DNA from: Prorocentrum cordatum
Lineage: Eukaryota; Sar; Dinophyceae; Prorocentrales; Prorocentraceae
Reading direction: 5' to 3'
DNA: 64,000 nucleotides
Assembly: GCA_963575745.1 (NCBI GenBank)
Contig: CAUYUJ010004002.1
Span: 1,150,663-1,214,662 of the forward strand
Part shown: positions 36,101 through 41,449 of the stretch, piece after piece
Layout of the letters: each line of letters starts with the position of its first letter
Position numbering within the stretch: the first letter of the stretch is position 1
The notes under the pieces: model-generated
Seen by the model: only the letters and a program-made list of their open reading frames with translations
What the model was told of the DNA's origin: nothing
Databases searched by the model: none
Position numbers and translations under genes: made by a program

Positions 36101-37968
36101 ACCGACACCGCAGACACTGGTTGTGAGGGTATCGGTGCACCGTCGATGGTTGGTTCTGTGCGCACAGGAGACACATGTCGTGTCTGTGCAGAAACTGCCG
36201 CGGAGGCTGCTCCTGGAGATGTACGTCGTTGTTGTCCTGCTGAAGCTTGTGGTGCTTCGGCGGACGCTGCCGTCGGCCTGTGCGGGTCGGCTGCAGGTCG
36301 AAGGTGAATGTTGGTGTCGTTAGTGTGGTCGATCAGCTGATTCGTCCAGCTCGTCATGTCTTCTTGTATTTGACCCACCTTTTGGCGTGTATACTCATCA
36401 GTATCCCGAGACCGTTGGGAATACCGATCAAGCCGATGCTCGCATGCTCGGAGACGGGCGCTTTGTGCCTCCACTTCGCTTTCCAGACGTGCGAGGTAAC
36501 TCTCAACACGTACCTTCTCAGTATCTCTTTCATGAATAACCTGGGAGAGCTCTAACTGCGTGTGGTCCGCCGCCTTCTCAACCTCCTGCAACCTGTCAGT
36601 GAGGCGGGCGAAATCGTAAACCGTGGGAGGAGAATCCAGCTGATCAGTCTGGGCTCGTCCGACACGCAACTCTGCCAGGGCGTCCTGTACACCAGGGAAA
36701 CGCTGCTCTATGTCAGAGATCCGGTTAGCGAGTGGCTGCACGACAGCGTTGGTCGCATCAAGCCTTTGAGTGATGACTCTCTCAGTACGCTGCAACATGT
36801 CGATCAGGTTCGACGAGTTTGTGTGTGCTTCGGTACGAAGCGTCGCCGTAGTGTGGTCTAGGTAAGATCGAAGATCATTGATCTGAGACTGAACGTCGCC
36901 GAGGTCTGTGGCCTCGGTTGGGGTTGGTCGGTTACGGAGCTGGTCGTGGATCTCATCGTGTAAAATCCTGACCGCAGAAATGCCTGTGTCGCGTACGATC
37001 ACAAGTTGTTGCTCCATCTGCGCGAGATAGTTGCGCAGGTTCTCGACCATCGCCGTTCGTTCACCTGAGTGTGACACCTCACGATCAACCTGGTACTGCA
37101 GTTCTCCTATGATGCGTCTATCTTCGGCGATCCTGGAATCGATGATCCCTAAGGCGCCGTCAAGATCGCGACGTATGGCTGCAGTATCAGTGGCGTTCGT
37201 CTGAACGCTCTGTAGTAGTCCAGAGTATTGGCTGGACACGAAGGTTTCAACCTGGTCTCTGAGCTCAGCTATGTCACCTGCGGCGGACGTCTCCGCCGGC
37301 TGGTCGTCTGAGATGGAGAGGTGGGGAGCGTCAGCTTCCCTGTGTCCCCTGTCGCGGGGAGTGCATGGCCTCTGAGAGGCAGCACGCGGGCTCGACCTGC
37401 GCTCGCCGTATGGGCCTGGGGCTCCACGGCGGTTGCGCGCGGACGAGCTGCGACTCGGACCATGTGTGTGTGATGTCTCATCCGATGATACCTTGGGGTA
37501 CCGCGTCTGTGGCTGTGCCGACACTGGTCTACTGAGTTCCTCGAAGGTAGCTACGTGCTCCGCCACAGGGACGGTCGCAGGGCTGGGGGTTCCAGCACCT
37601 GAGGTCCATCGGCGGTTAGCGCGGAAGCGCCCTGGAGTATCGAGACCGGTAAGGCTTTCGCCTGACGCGGTTGGGATTGCTCCCGACGGGGAAGGGGAGG
37701 GAGGATCAAAGGTCGGCGTGTGAAACTCCTTCCTTCCTGTTCCTACTCCTTCTCCTGTCCCCCCGCGGGCGGCGCTGCGGCGAAGTTCAGCAGCTAGACG
37801 CGCCTCGGGTCCTCGGGAGCTGGGGGGGGGTATCGGGGACACCAACACAGTCCGCATTAATGCTCTCCAACTCGTCACCGAGCCGTCGCACCGTGGGAGA
37901 GCTTGGACGCGAAGCCCCAATGGAACCCTTACGGCGCATGCGCCGAAGCGGCTCCATTGGGCTCGCAT
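21181..37968 (-). CDS. Copia Gag-Pol polyprotein with very large C-terminal extension (5595 aa)
   Basis: The ATG at 37968 lies 53 bases after the 5' LTR. Residues about 1-700: low-complexity and coiled-coil N-terminus; 700-850: Gag-like helical region; 855-957: three CCCH fingers (C-x7/8-C-x5-C-x3-H); 975-1100: Arg/Ser-rich; 1245: protease WVLDSGSAHH; 1497-1515: integrase HHCC; 1556, 1618 and 1649: integrase Asp, Asp, Glu with 30 residues between the last two, shorter than the usual 35; 2378: reverse transcriptase YVDD; 2642-2860: RNase H (FTDASFAD, STESE, EDNQ, ADMMTK). Copia homology ends near 2890. The remaining ~2700 residues hold a Cys-rich patch (about 2920-2955), a Tpt1/KptA-like region (about 4395-4515), a Cys4 ribbon (about 5210-5232) and otherwise unrecognised sequence. 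No stop or frameshift. It should make the particle, reverse transcribe and integrate. Confidence 0.93.
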   Translation of the reverse strand: MRAQWSRFGACAVRVPLGLRVQALPRCDGSVTSWRALMRTVLVSPIPPPSSRGPEARLAAELRRSAARGGTGEGVGTGRKEFHTPTFDPPSPSPSGAIPTASGESLTGLDTPGRFRANRRWTSGAGTPSPATVPVAEHVATFEELSRPVSAQPQTRYPKVSSDETSHTHGPSRSSSARNRRGAPGPYGERRSSPRAASQRPCTPRDRGHREADAPHLSISDDQPAETSAAGDIAELRDQVETFVSSQYSGLLQSVQTNATDTAAIRRDLDGALGIIDSRIAEDRRIIGELQYQVDREVSHSGERTAMVENLRNYLAQMEQQLVIVRDTGISAVRILHDEIHDQLRNRPTPTEATDLGDVQSQINDLRSYLDHTTATLRTEAHTNSSNLIDMLQRTERVITQRLDATNAVVQPLANRISDIEQRFPGVQDALAELRVGRAQTDQLDSPPTVYDFARLTDRLQEVEKAADHTQLELSQVIHERDTEKVRVESYLARLESEVEAQSARLRACEHRLDRYSQRSRDTDEYTRQKVGQIQEDMTSWTNQLIDHTNDTNIHLRPAADPHRPTAASAEAPQASAGQQRRTSPGAASAAVSAQTRHVSPVRTEPTIDGAPIPSQPVSAVSVHTTTPIKESDTVRVPVLPKITQLLEWQQRVRKNFGAASGRPSKAYAFLCVAEQPECTFEDLQDSGDFESIDCKLATALSDILSSDLRYQIRLIETREHKAGRMLKGRQIYWHILQSYKVTDVDDDLHDFERLKELRMRDEDLQRFITDWDALLLECREVPDPKILESLFRTQIRRHAWMKQDMYEYQRMKMSDPNRTYGWLRQRVLDILEIKQLEKNQNKLRYEHETRSQVNACVAWKKGNCRNGERCKALHTYSRDWKNNKSSRTSTAGGNPRRSMSTPANHKKPASRPFCFDFAKRNTCTRGDKCNYPHVAQCKDFAQNKCTKGDKCKYAHLAPGAKTPERSPSRPRTSSQDSRGRSPSRGSGSQRSSQRGGFRYASDSRQGRDNRRQYDRSRSTSRRSQDSRSQSRSRYDRSSRSTSRGRDNRGGGRGSPRGRDRSYGSDKGRGKRYPSRGSSRGSPNTRARSPANFRHSRRSDRSYVIRDKTLMANTKATTTSTKIRRRIRFDVRNVDYYFHTISGRARLDRWKELPNEGDIVKVPDPLPQKWWDDSAEALRECQKEAQLWYDELYDYRHNKESVATPTAIRKHDDTVKQSSKTAQTTTTTKQVDTPRSTAALTRSWVLDSGSAHHIQGKHELTQTESDRISIREEHILETANGDRTVNEHYDIRLPEVGLHSSALALPDCPSLLSVGKLIEVDGFRQLWDPELGYMLQDPGGQWYKIPVNNRVPELRLDDLTRIPPPRLCTSSAPRRRQRKRSSARCNDTCWCCKTTEQPTTADELRPHIGTCPKRPHVGEGGGARTTTVEEPPDTRTDETNVDSTTDSPTSQMQRSPPQCGGFDIAQADNDIPTETPTRTHPDNDRVLPNRQKKPIDPMHYMTHSPKHPDCEICSRTMAQNAPCRRQHKPHPPADPTEEDNAYEAFVPKKFGEALTADHIVLAKDDAADKHGDKYALVVLDRYTGIFMAYPALHKDAATTKASFQQFIAANDEVKHIYTDNSGELQKACRQLGWRHDTSTPHRPQTNGLIERVVKIVILGTRAVLHMSGLGHEWWKEAMQAFCCGHNFVHTSTGVAALNEEHAEKTAHEIRFGESFPGHCIPFGARIFWKCLNPEINNETAKFKENTREGLFMGYHLHSGGRWSGDYLVLDTATYAKNPDGDLCHVHRVKDIIIPDGKFTYPVKDGTLRHHNPEAHDEVKASTSRPLGDKPMPDPPLSYPKEWDDPSMMTKEDNAIDIQTSASEVAAPAPEPDNWEQRGYCVIRHIRTPRKKLFIPTDDVMNIPVPVDQLDVTRDFKTTSTFEGESNFRDVWDGVSANDHRELSEPWTGTIQFYELPKITPDGKMVVRGRETRVQTTTRPDHVLPEHWKTLSRGQQKKEIDYANDVKRAREIRDRAALRVWTRQDKQVNNFRTTTSGGPTWNTVERRITYDTDNGDVIRDENVKGVTNKEILYAKLPGGPRDITTVLYYRQLPQQHDGEERALVFVDNEGTDFGTLNPLIRKFTQSVAIPTMPRETNYMPAHRDKIPDSTWSRPALVTRNLSKKEVAAEPRAQEALRKEYERLETKQTWMLETVAEKADIESQAIRNGTKVHFFNILELSSVKHEELPPDLRKFKGRVVVQGNTGKDETGLAAIFADAASSASHIEASKLCDATALLPQYAGEQSDAPGAYTQALLYGDGRIDPVDTWITIPKWRQPTSWSKYNNPVCRLRLALYGHPLAGVFWERKCRTCLESVGFEPISGWECVWRHNKLGLILSVYVDDFKLAGPAHNLQTGWDYIRKSGIDLDPPTPYSQYLGCGQQAYDVPQSIFDKRMSTIRPLLPAHNEKEYNTAKHVRGIRHDMLGFTDQCIERYLECASKRAQGTGSRRKRSDSPRASRSKSPSSSGSVARPTSVLNARTRSSSPAKSIDTTSTNTIPATYHDLPDAETPGIEDTSFTESDYSDEGVLGQDAASVLMKILYLARCCRFDLLHPVCMLAREITKWNTTCDKRLHRLICYIKTTRTHCLHGWIGDSSDKLSIMLFTDASFADCITSSKSTTGVFAALVGPNTFFPVNAVCKKQTVVSHSSTESEIVALDSALRLEGLPLLSFWEAVVGVAKTCKEKNTCLSCHRHVDPAMCPTLAAKKKRKPSPRKAPPTRGSSPSRRQLPLNTDLPTTPKRRTISHEGTVLHVDPEPAPEISAPKVRLIVLEDNQAVIKIVQKGRTPALRHLHRTHRINLDWICETCQIEHIELKYVGTKEQIADMMTKHFETKKADLWKDLLEHSLIFPDTPIQCPPIRGPRRPDGLPHEAEPPKVNGCPEICKILLTEKERWGEVGSECGFQCVGQANHEGLCACMYHYGVPAADTASRTPRSRARSPHGRHPRHPPSPQRDAERVRTLIIRSHRSNFTTRATKLTSILFAACEANISEIGSNPDPSIHEMDQAQPLNLVGWPIGYDKEYDPNARDDDRVGFAYHAQTGRPRDPEDGYIYIHQRRADRSGEFDLRVPDESSIRELARFASVEAKKWASTESGSVGGNANYEYNAFTATPWLSFMRGMCMISSLFNRNPSVQDSVRGLHDHLNATIPGSDRKCPPSNFTTMILKTEWMMIHNDWSKIGSAVLGQYTDDSVTDTQNYYNNGLSAPSDVYQNGLVTPCYAPKIDRAMAKLPTRPPGIARTSDTSGHIGHIVEDNLVTNTRAFSDLTQTKKFRRKLTTWLTARGGFGSIGSNSKTVATPSDHKNGWVAILDDPQETERTYRWTPYNEGNDFFGDAADHMGSNDPGMTPGNDVDPFELDHAKYSAFCGGRLVSTLLSDNGWHSLVQEDLGILLHHAFGPSGHAYKWTNLYTDSTWIMHAKKGAKGAKHKKYPTFGIDELNAAQKRIDLAKASNTALVPLFMPCLNRAEYMGGATLEHLSTMIRDDIMMWAFSFGNYREWFRQNDTPIGQDCVLLPEAGYEGVRYGMEELRKQRFEKEESRINALLNNQFENTLEQRNMIRKIREARGLMFQSDNASIKKWRELNETIWEYWANDFPSSIKQRHYHRGLNAMVVWSANDIACANPGQNTIDMRRHHSRAPTNVHELQKMECEGGVPTLMPVHVLVDVSRFVDVMQYFRCPTVMGPGKAAQWGAHPNFDHHTSDLITIMQNRGITVLPSDHWVDTYDRVTPQAWHAKQNNHNMAMLTTQFCDAVCYRNFCALMQSLPSQPYPFRPPLLTSVTDNQAYTQAKEIMAALDFREKLTNEWKRDLSLTTLMTQTANEMAHCAWMASCAEGTLPASLPAETGDTTEPTPGRSTRTPATDPSDPDQTLPDNDPWVMAYNDLFQYLMLLIKEYPGAWASWHSLEKDELLEPKIVKTVEDAHAVTWVVFEQFLRQIKELDGDDNATKSRLIAEENRLHSHRIGPAAENEKNIEECKTFFKQNALDRVALGHDPNVPTAVWRAADDTAQPAPPGPLPDPLQPGPQSIKASQPSTPEPKAEQQPADQLPKAEAVPIPDDGTDLEAMELEATPAEEEPSPHEMNILSWQDSCERSMHEDTSKLGIFDNSCTIREWKLQYGVKDEHPYMCPMLRGTKATNGFACIEDQEWYEQLLHDDSVIAHAPDIAQSGCFPEWKWIPLPHYDDVRYGPELIDEEWLGTNKYMSKDITTMLRHEIHYKKFWINQFHDRRINIWDKTTKNDWKIPSNWKSFKEMVEWKFRDRKERHNGPSMEAAVAHFKKDGENDGYTDWNDYYPIFIIRAFQKHIDPQKNRIEIYAKPIPDGGDPSTFDWNSVIAIRCVGGHSCVNPSSKPWNMGWESLQWTDIKYLHHGTASRAWKNILKTGIIPGYVEPHSQRDRTYKPSQRSEAFFSSSTYLNNVQKNPHTSVESYKFNSYKNEVELVINMEIATKAGCRFWLGAQGAIMTEDVVPAAAIIAIRRLKPHHMHGQQLWPDGDPWDYPPLAAREPLSKYEICACLPGELIDDPPGLAPIDPDQDMEPPRMTPASAPSARPGETPAGRTSAEDALDEQMVRAMIQETNHKADDKEWLIALSHCREALRPITAKIMQKDWDRRPAFNDVRMGDFIVIKNWGSTKCFHYDNHWPKGNHNTKIALSKGRIYGPIIHFGIFDTFFAVQVPILNYGLRWVDIWYNDKSMPLKGVVFALPIRIEEHAIDPTWMETALKGPTSCSEEILQHKVSGSLPYLGMPSIHRPRIPRTPPRRPAPRTPDPDELVATPAEDIAQTGDIPRQGTALSHDPLITVIVDISNIVLTADEKAANDNMRADLSADIQAEEQIEASILDDIIDPPSNFLDHPDYDPDEDSRWIRQSDDCRVYCWTSALLVDSPMIKMRQIIEIHSGADRIVMDKIQSHLQFEIRFGSNAWNAESYHLNYNHTHKWAHDLPNCGADHFFKKLVHYLDPETIEESTTGIFQWISKVYQNILKDSIVELPDFAKEVTHDNHPALQALRDLYKNCTATYGDPEFPVWEELVETPAAPREEGAEQDIPQDPGSVASAAPDQETMVRIIAEQTGLKREEGDNEATLQKQARRLREENVCHGGTEDTDNAKIEYKGLPGERLSRIEIEGLSRSIASRPNTEINREAINQIGQSLARGQDTRWGSRDHLTSAGAPETILHPIPLCNNCGRDLSLGIVTGDGTLCDICWQYTVAVGATGKSTATQSDLAYLQKLTNWIKTTLSEDQVARYMKDGAHVIMTGARSPIGTEKDQLRRLANTSKKRYQKWVEAGSPPAHECRLMGESEDDRPLYYPYANLIQRFLNDLRFHHQMTGARVNVGKKPWRVEDMRDAWDILDVSIRTGQAGRRKWWLNEGRIDRQTRQARGLITVSLPRGDGTREQFTQRKLAAIANELIGSLDPSHTDQRGGSTGMRTDPDTHSQQSDDAMEPRPPPRPPPRPAPGDAAASSASGAEDYMPAMPRAKRARTSDYAAYWRHNLEDSDWGLRYWSYYIKCWIYIAINNDEYVYIQDITYNDWFRNWIPRTTWETFTTSYVTYNGQRVWDRRFYKDGDA
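22270..22345 (-). other. Cys4 zinc-ribbon-like motif in copia C-terminal extension
   Basis: The translation shows LCNNCGRD and, 15 residues later, LCDICWQY, giving C-x2-C-x15-C-x2-C. It lies about 360 residues before the C-terminus. It suggests a structural zinc ribbon; partner unknown. Confidence 0.5.
24430..24790 (-). other. Tpt1/KptA-like (RNA 2'-phosphotransferase / ADP-ribosyltransferase fold) domain
   Basis: Within the copia C-terminal extension, residues about 4395-4515. Visible pattern: YLHHGTA at the start, WKNILKTGIIPG (I-x-x-x-G-I/L), an FFSSS strand, then a hydrophobic strand ELVINMEIATKAGCRF, WLGAQGAIMTEDVVP and a final IIAIRR strand. Tpt1/KptA enzymes have L-Y-H-G-T, an I-L-x-x-G-L helix, a V-x-I-D strand, G-x-x-F, N-G-V-W-L and V-P-x-x-Y in this order. 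The winged-helix N-terminal lobe of Tpt1 is not evident. Function here is inferred; ADP-ribosylation of other substrates is possible. Confidence 0.5.
29290..34250 (-). other. Copia Pol core: protease, integrase, reverse transcriptase, RNase H
   Basis: Order PR-IN-RT-RH defines the Ty1/copia class. Key motifs: DSGSAHH (34230), CEIC zinc region (33470), TADHIV (33300), YTDNSGE (33115), RPQTNGLIER (33025), YVDDFKLAG (30835), LFTDASFAD (30045), SSTESEIVAL (29905), LEDNQAVI (29540), KEQIADMMTKHF (29390). All catalytic acidic residues expected for the three enzymes are present. Confidence 0.92.
35094..35402 (-). other. Three CCCH zinc fingers in copia Gag
   Basis: Translated spacing is C-x7-C-x5-C-x3-H, C-x8-C-x5-C-x3-H and C-x7-C-x5-C-x3-H (ends CKALH, CNYPH, CKYAH). 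Typical copia Gag carries a CCHC knuckle instead. CCCH fingers usually bind RNA, so they may replace the knuckle in genomic RNA packaging. An Arg/Ser-rich stretch follows, as in splicing factors. Confidence 0.85.
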
Positions 37969-38007
37969 GCAAGGTCACCGCGGGCGAGTCGGTGAAGGTG
38001 AGCGTTA

Positions 38008-38021
38008 AAGGGCTGATAACC
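38008..38021 (-). promoter_or_regulatory. Candidate primer-binding site
   Basis: The minus strand immediately after the 5' LTR reads GGTTATCAGCCC. The Drosophila copia element has GGTTATGGGCCC at the same place and is primed by a cut initiator tRNA-Met paired through its anticodon arm; the present sequence differs by a single base from the complement of a GGGCTCATAACC anticodon arm. This is positional and sequence analogy only. Confidence 0.5.
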
Positions 38022-38217
38022 TGTGTATGGGGTTGAAGTACAAGAGTACAGAACCCCTGATCCGTTGGTAGAGAGATGGAGGGATAGATGGATATCTTTC
38101 CCTCCCAAGCGATCAAGGTACGATCGCTCCAACTCAGTACCTGAGCCCAAACGGCCAGGTGCGGGAGAGGTAAGGATAAGGAGTATATATGAGGGCATTA
38201 CACGGGTTCCATACACA
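38022..38217 (-). repeat. 5' LTR of copia element
   Basis: 196 bp, TG...CA ends extended to the 9-base inverted termini TGTGTATGG/CCATACACA. On the minus strand CATATATAC, a TATA-like word, lies about 25 bases from the LTR start. AGCGATC and GATCGCT form a 7-bp stem within the LTR. It differs from the 3' LTR at two transitions. Confidence 0.95.
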
Positions 38218-38222
38218 CATAC

Positions 38223-38269
38223 ATATATACATGCATGCATGCATGCATGCATACATACATACATAGATG

Positions 38270-38321
<52 letters not shown>

Positions 38322-38350
38322 GATATATATATATATATATATATATGTAT
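38223..38350. repeat. (CATA)n, (CATG)n, (CT)n and (TA)n microsatellites
   Basis: CATACATA, GCATGCAT, CTCTCT and ATATAT runs in succession. The left part continues the microsatellite that the copia element split. Confidence 0.9.
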
Positions 38351-38359
38351 TACCCGGAC

Positions 38360-39020
38360 CCCCCCCTGAAATCCATACCCCCCCAGGGACGCCCCGGACG
38401 CCATTTCGGACGTCTCGGCGGCCCCCCGCCCTTTCAAACGGTCCGCTGGCCTTTCTGGGCCTGCCAGGGCGCCTTGCCGGGCCGTGCGAACAGACTCGAA
38501 GCGATCAGAGGGGTCATCGGAGAGGCGCAATCGAGACCCAAGACAACACAAAAACCTCTATGGTCCGAGGACGGCCCACGATGCCCCCAAGACGTCTCAA
38601 CAGGCCGTAAAGAGAGCCCCGAAGAAGCAAACATCGTCCCGTCCCCCGGGATCTATATATGTGTGTGTGTGTGTTGAACATATCCGCTTCTTGGGTCTTC
38701 GCAACGCCGAAAAAGGCCCGATTGGCCCCCGATATCGCCCCAAGACGGCCCAAGAGGCCCCCCCAAGGGTTTGAAAACTGCACAAGAGGGCCACAAGACT
38801 GCCCCAGAGAGCCCCGAGACTGCCCACAAGAAGCCCAAGATGCCCCCAGGAGGCCCCCAGGAGGCCCCCCAAGAGCGACCCACGAAAGCCATGGAAGACC
38901 CCCAGAAAGGCCACTGGAGGGCCCCAAGAGGGCCCTAAATGGCTTCAGAAGACCTCTGGAAGGCCCCAGCTCTCCAAGACGGCCCAAGAAGGCCCCAGGA
39001 CGGCCCTAGAGGGCCCCAGG
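38360..39020 (-). repeat. Degenerate AAGACGGCCC repeat block
   Basis: Same family and orientation as at 13885-14370 (CCCAAGACGGCCCAAGAGG, CCCCAGGAGGCCCCC). A (TG)n run is at about 38655-38675. No gene recognised. Confidence 0.7.
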
Positions 39021-39169
39021 GCGGTCAAACAAATTATCCCGGCAAAGCAACCTAACAGCCATGTGTAGGAGCATATCTGGAAGCATTCCCCTTAAGATTC
39101 GGATGAGAATCCAGTTGTAGAATTCTGCTGTTCTCGCAGTCGTTGTCGCATTCGCGAGGACAGTCGCAG

Positions 39170-39510
39170 CGGCAACGGCAGTCGCAGTCACAGCCTCAGC
39201 CTCAGCCTGCCTCAGCCTCAGCCTGCCTCAGCCTCAGCCTGCCTCAGCCTCAGCCTCAGCCTGCTTTAGCCTCAGCATCAGTCTGCCTTCGGCCTCGGCC
39301 TCAGCCTCAGCCTGCCTCAGCCTCAGCCTGCATCAGCCTCAGCCTCAGCCTCAGCCTGCCTCAGCATCAGCCTGCCTCAGCCTCAGCCTCAGCCTGCCTC
39401 AGCCTCAGCCTCAGCCTGCTTCAGCCTCAGCCTCAGTCTGCCGTCGGCCTCGGCCTCAGCCTCAGCCTGCCTCAGCCTCAGCCTGCATCAGCCTCAGCCT
39501 CAGCACGAAG
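39170..39510 (+). repeat. CTCAGCCT minisatellite
   Basis: Higher-order repetition of CAGCCTCAGCCTGCCT with occasional CATCAG and CGGCCT variants. The core CTCAGCCTGC is the reverse complement of GCAGGCTGAG, the first half of the dispersed 17-base repeat found in the neighbouring genes. Confidence 0.9.
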
Positions 39511-39519
39511 CGACCCAGC

Positions 39520-39962
39520 TAGAAGGACAAAGCGCTGAATGTACACCGATGTGTTCGACGACTGCGTATGTAATGATGTGACGATATACAGACTGAGCCC
39601 TTCGTGAATGTCTACATGTTTTTCTGACGCCTACAAACGGCGCTGACGTGTGTGAGAAAATTGTCCGCGCAGCAAAAGCCGGCGAAGCGTGCGGGAGCTC
39701 GCATGCTGAGACAGACTACGTCTGCAGACCGCCAGCTGCAAAAAGTTGCGAGCGGCTCTTGGAAGATGTTTACGGAACGGAGCTACGGTGTCTGAAAACA
39801 TTGGCATCGAAGGGAAGAGCCTCGGAGCCCTGCAACCTGAGAAACACCGCAGGAACTCGCATACTGAAAAGGAATGCATTGCAAACCGCACGCTGCGAAC
39901 CCTGCAGGCTGAGAAGCACCGCAGGATGTCGCATGCTGAAAAGCACTTGTACTGCAGAGCGC
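39520..39962 (-). repeat. ~0.44-kb direct repeat R, copy 1
   Basis: Nearly identical to 42282-42691 apart from a 33-bp length difference near 39695-39740 and scattered substitutions. It lies downstream of the 356-codon gene. Ends are not TG...CA, so an LTR is not supported. Confidence 0.85.
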
Positions 39963-40283
39963 TAGCATCTATCTCGGGCTCGGACCCCCCCGTCCTGATC
40001 CAGAACGTGTCCGGCCACGGCCTGAAAATGCCGTTCCAACTCCCGAGGATCAGCTGGCACTCCGGCTCTGGGACACTCCAGTACGTCTTGAGCACCTTGA
40101 GCCAGGCCCCATCTCGGGATCCCCACAGCACGCTGTACTTGACCGAGACCGTGCCGAACTCATAACAATTGACCTCCGAAGGACCTGCGAGTGCAGGCTG
40201 AGAAACACCACGCGATTGCAGGGCACGGCATTGCGTGTCACATGAGTGCAGGCTGAGAAGCACCACATCTCGTTTGCCAGAGA

Positions 40284-41354
40284 TCACTCCCAGGTTATTT
40301 GATCCCGCAACACCAGCCACGGCGTAGCTGCCACAGGGGCCGCAGATAGCAACGGTTCGGTCACCCAATTGGCGTTCCGGTGAGTCACAATTCGCGCGTG
40401 GCTCCACGAGCCTGTGTAGCGCGATTTGCGGGGCACCAGTGTGCTGTAGGTGTTGTTGCCGTAGCAGAAGACGGCCTCTGGAGCCCAGTGCGGATTCCAG
40501 CGGACAGCGTAGACCCTGTGGACGCCATTGCGGATGACGTCGCGCGCACCTTCGATATGTGCCACCCATCGAAGCCAGTCAAATGCTGAGCCATCGGTGA
40601 TGTCAACAGCACCTGGGGCAGTCTCGCCATGGTGGTAGTGCAACAGCGATTGGAGAGCGGCGCTGGCTTCGTCGCGGCCCACAATCTGGCGCGAGCAGGC
40701 TGCCTCTTGCAGGTGCTCCTGTGTGAAGAGCAGTGGGGCATCACCGCCAGTCTCGGCAGGCTGAGCAGCGCCACCGTCAGGCACGGCAGTCTGAGCAGCG
40801 CCGCCACGAGGAACATGAGGCTGAGCAGCGCCAGGCTCAGGCACGGCAGGCTGAGCAACGGCGCGTGGTGGACCGACATAGGTGGGCTCATCGGGTCGGC
40901 CGTTCTTATGGTAATGCAGGCGCATGGCTGAACCGTCTGCACGACGGAACTCGAAGAAGTGCCTGCCGTGGCCATCCGTGTTGGAGTAGTTAGGGTCGCG
41001 CTCTGTCTCGATGATGCGAAAGAGAACCTGGGCGATGCCCTGCCCGATTATGCGCTCAGCGAAACCCGGAGCGGCAGACCGAAGCAGTTGCTTCCAGTCG
41101 TAGGACGGGTCGTTTGTTACGTCTTTGAACGACAAGTTGTTGACAATGCACTCGGCGCGCAGCGCGCGCTGCCACTGGCAGGCGGTCTTGCCGCCCATCC
41201 CTGGTGTACGGCGGATGTCTTCGAGGTGAGCCTGCTCAAAGACCACGTCGACACCTGGCTGAGGAGTCGGTGCGGGCGGATCCGGCAGAATCTCCCACGG
41301 GCCATCGCACGGGGCCGGGGGTGGCGGGGGCGATGCCTTGCCGCGTGCTGGCAT
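40284..41354 (-). CDS. Hypothetical protein with an internally duplicated ~100-aa domain (about 356 aa)
   Basis: ATG at 41354 (MPARGK); the frame is open a little further upstream but there translates a copy of the dispersed 17-base repeat, so the internal ATG is preferred. After a Pro-rich N-terminus there are two similar segments: one from FEQAHLEDI through YDWKQLLRSA to VLFRIIE, the other from FTQEHLQEA through FDWLRWVAHI to VYAVRWN. Each ends with a conserved strand rich in aromatic residues. Between them is a linker with four repeats of GAAQPAVP type, the coding form of the dispersed repeat. No known family recognised. Intronless, high GC, same orientation as the next gene upstream. Confidence 0.65.
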   Translation of the reverse strand: MPARGKASPPPPPAPCDGPWEILPDPPAPTPQPGVDVVFEQAHLEDIRRTPGMGGKTACQWQRALRAECIVNNLSFKDVTNDPSYDWKQLLRSAAPGFAERIIGQGIAQVLFRIIETERDPNYSNTDGHGRHFFEFRRADGSAMRLHYHKNGRPDEPTYVGPPRAVAQPAVPEPGAAQPHVPRGGAAQTAVPDGGAAQPAETGGDAPLLFTQEHLQEAACSRQIVGRDEASAALQSLLHYHHGETAPGAVDITDGSAFDWLRWVAHIEGARDVIRNGVHRVYAVRWNPHWAPEAVFCYGNNTYSTLVPRKSRYTGSWSHARIVTHRNANWVTEPLLSAAPVAATPWLVLRDQITWE

Positions 41355-41449
41355 TGTGACAAGGCAGGCTGAGGAGCACCGCCGCGGCTGGACGGCCAGG
41401 TGAAACTCGAGCAAACATGGTTAAGGATGATGATGATGGTGTTGATAGG

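Larger units (their letters stand above)
20239..38217 (-). mobile_element. Giant Ty1/copia LTR retrotransposon (about 18 kb), apparently intact
   Basis: Two 196-bp direct repeats (20239-20434 and 38022-38217) begin TGTGTATGG and end CCATACACA, and are flanked by the 5-base direct repeat CATAC (20234-20238 and 38218-38222). Between them is one 5595-codon ORF on the minus strand with copia domain order. A primer-binding candidate follows the 5' LTR and a purine-rich tract precedes the 3' LTR. The LTRs differ at two positions, so the insertion is fairly young. Usual copia elements are 5-6 kb; the excess is mostly a ~2700-residue C-terminal extension. Because the flanks are (CATA)n, the target duplication alone is weaker evidence than the LTR structure. 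Confidence 0.95.

Noticed and set aside
38095-38165. TTTGGGCTCAGGTAC in the copia LTR resembling the leader end plus a GT donor
   Set aside because: Only loosely similar to the leader and in an LTR with clear structural boundaries; no support for a spliced-leader gene.
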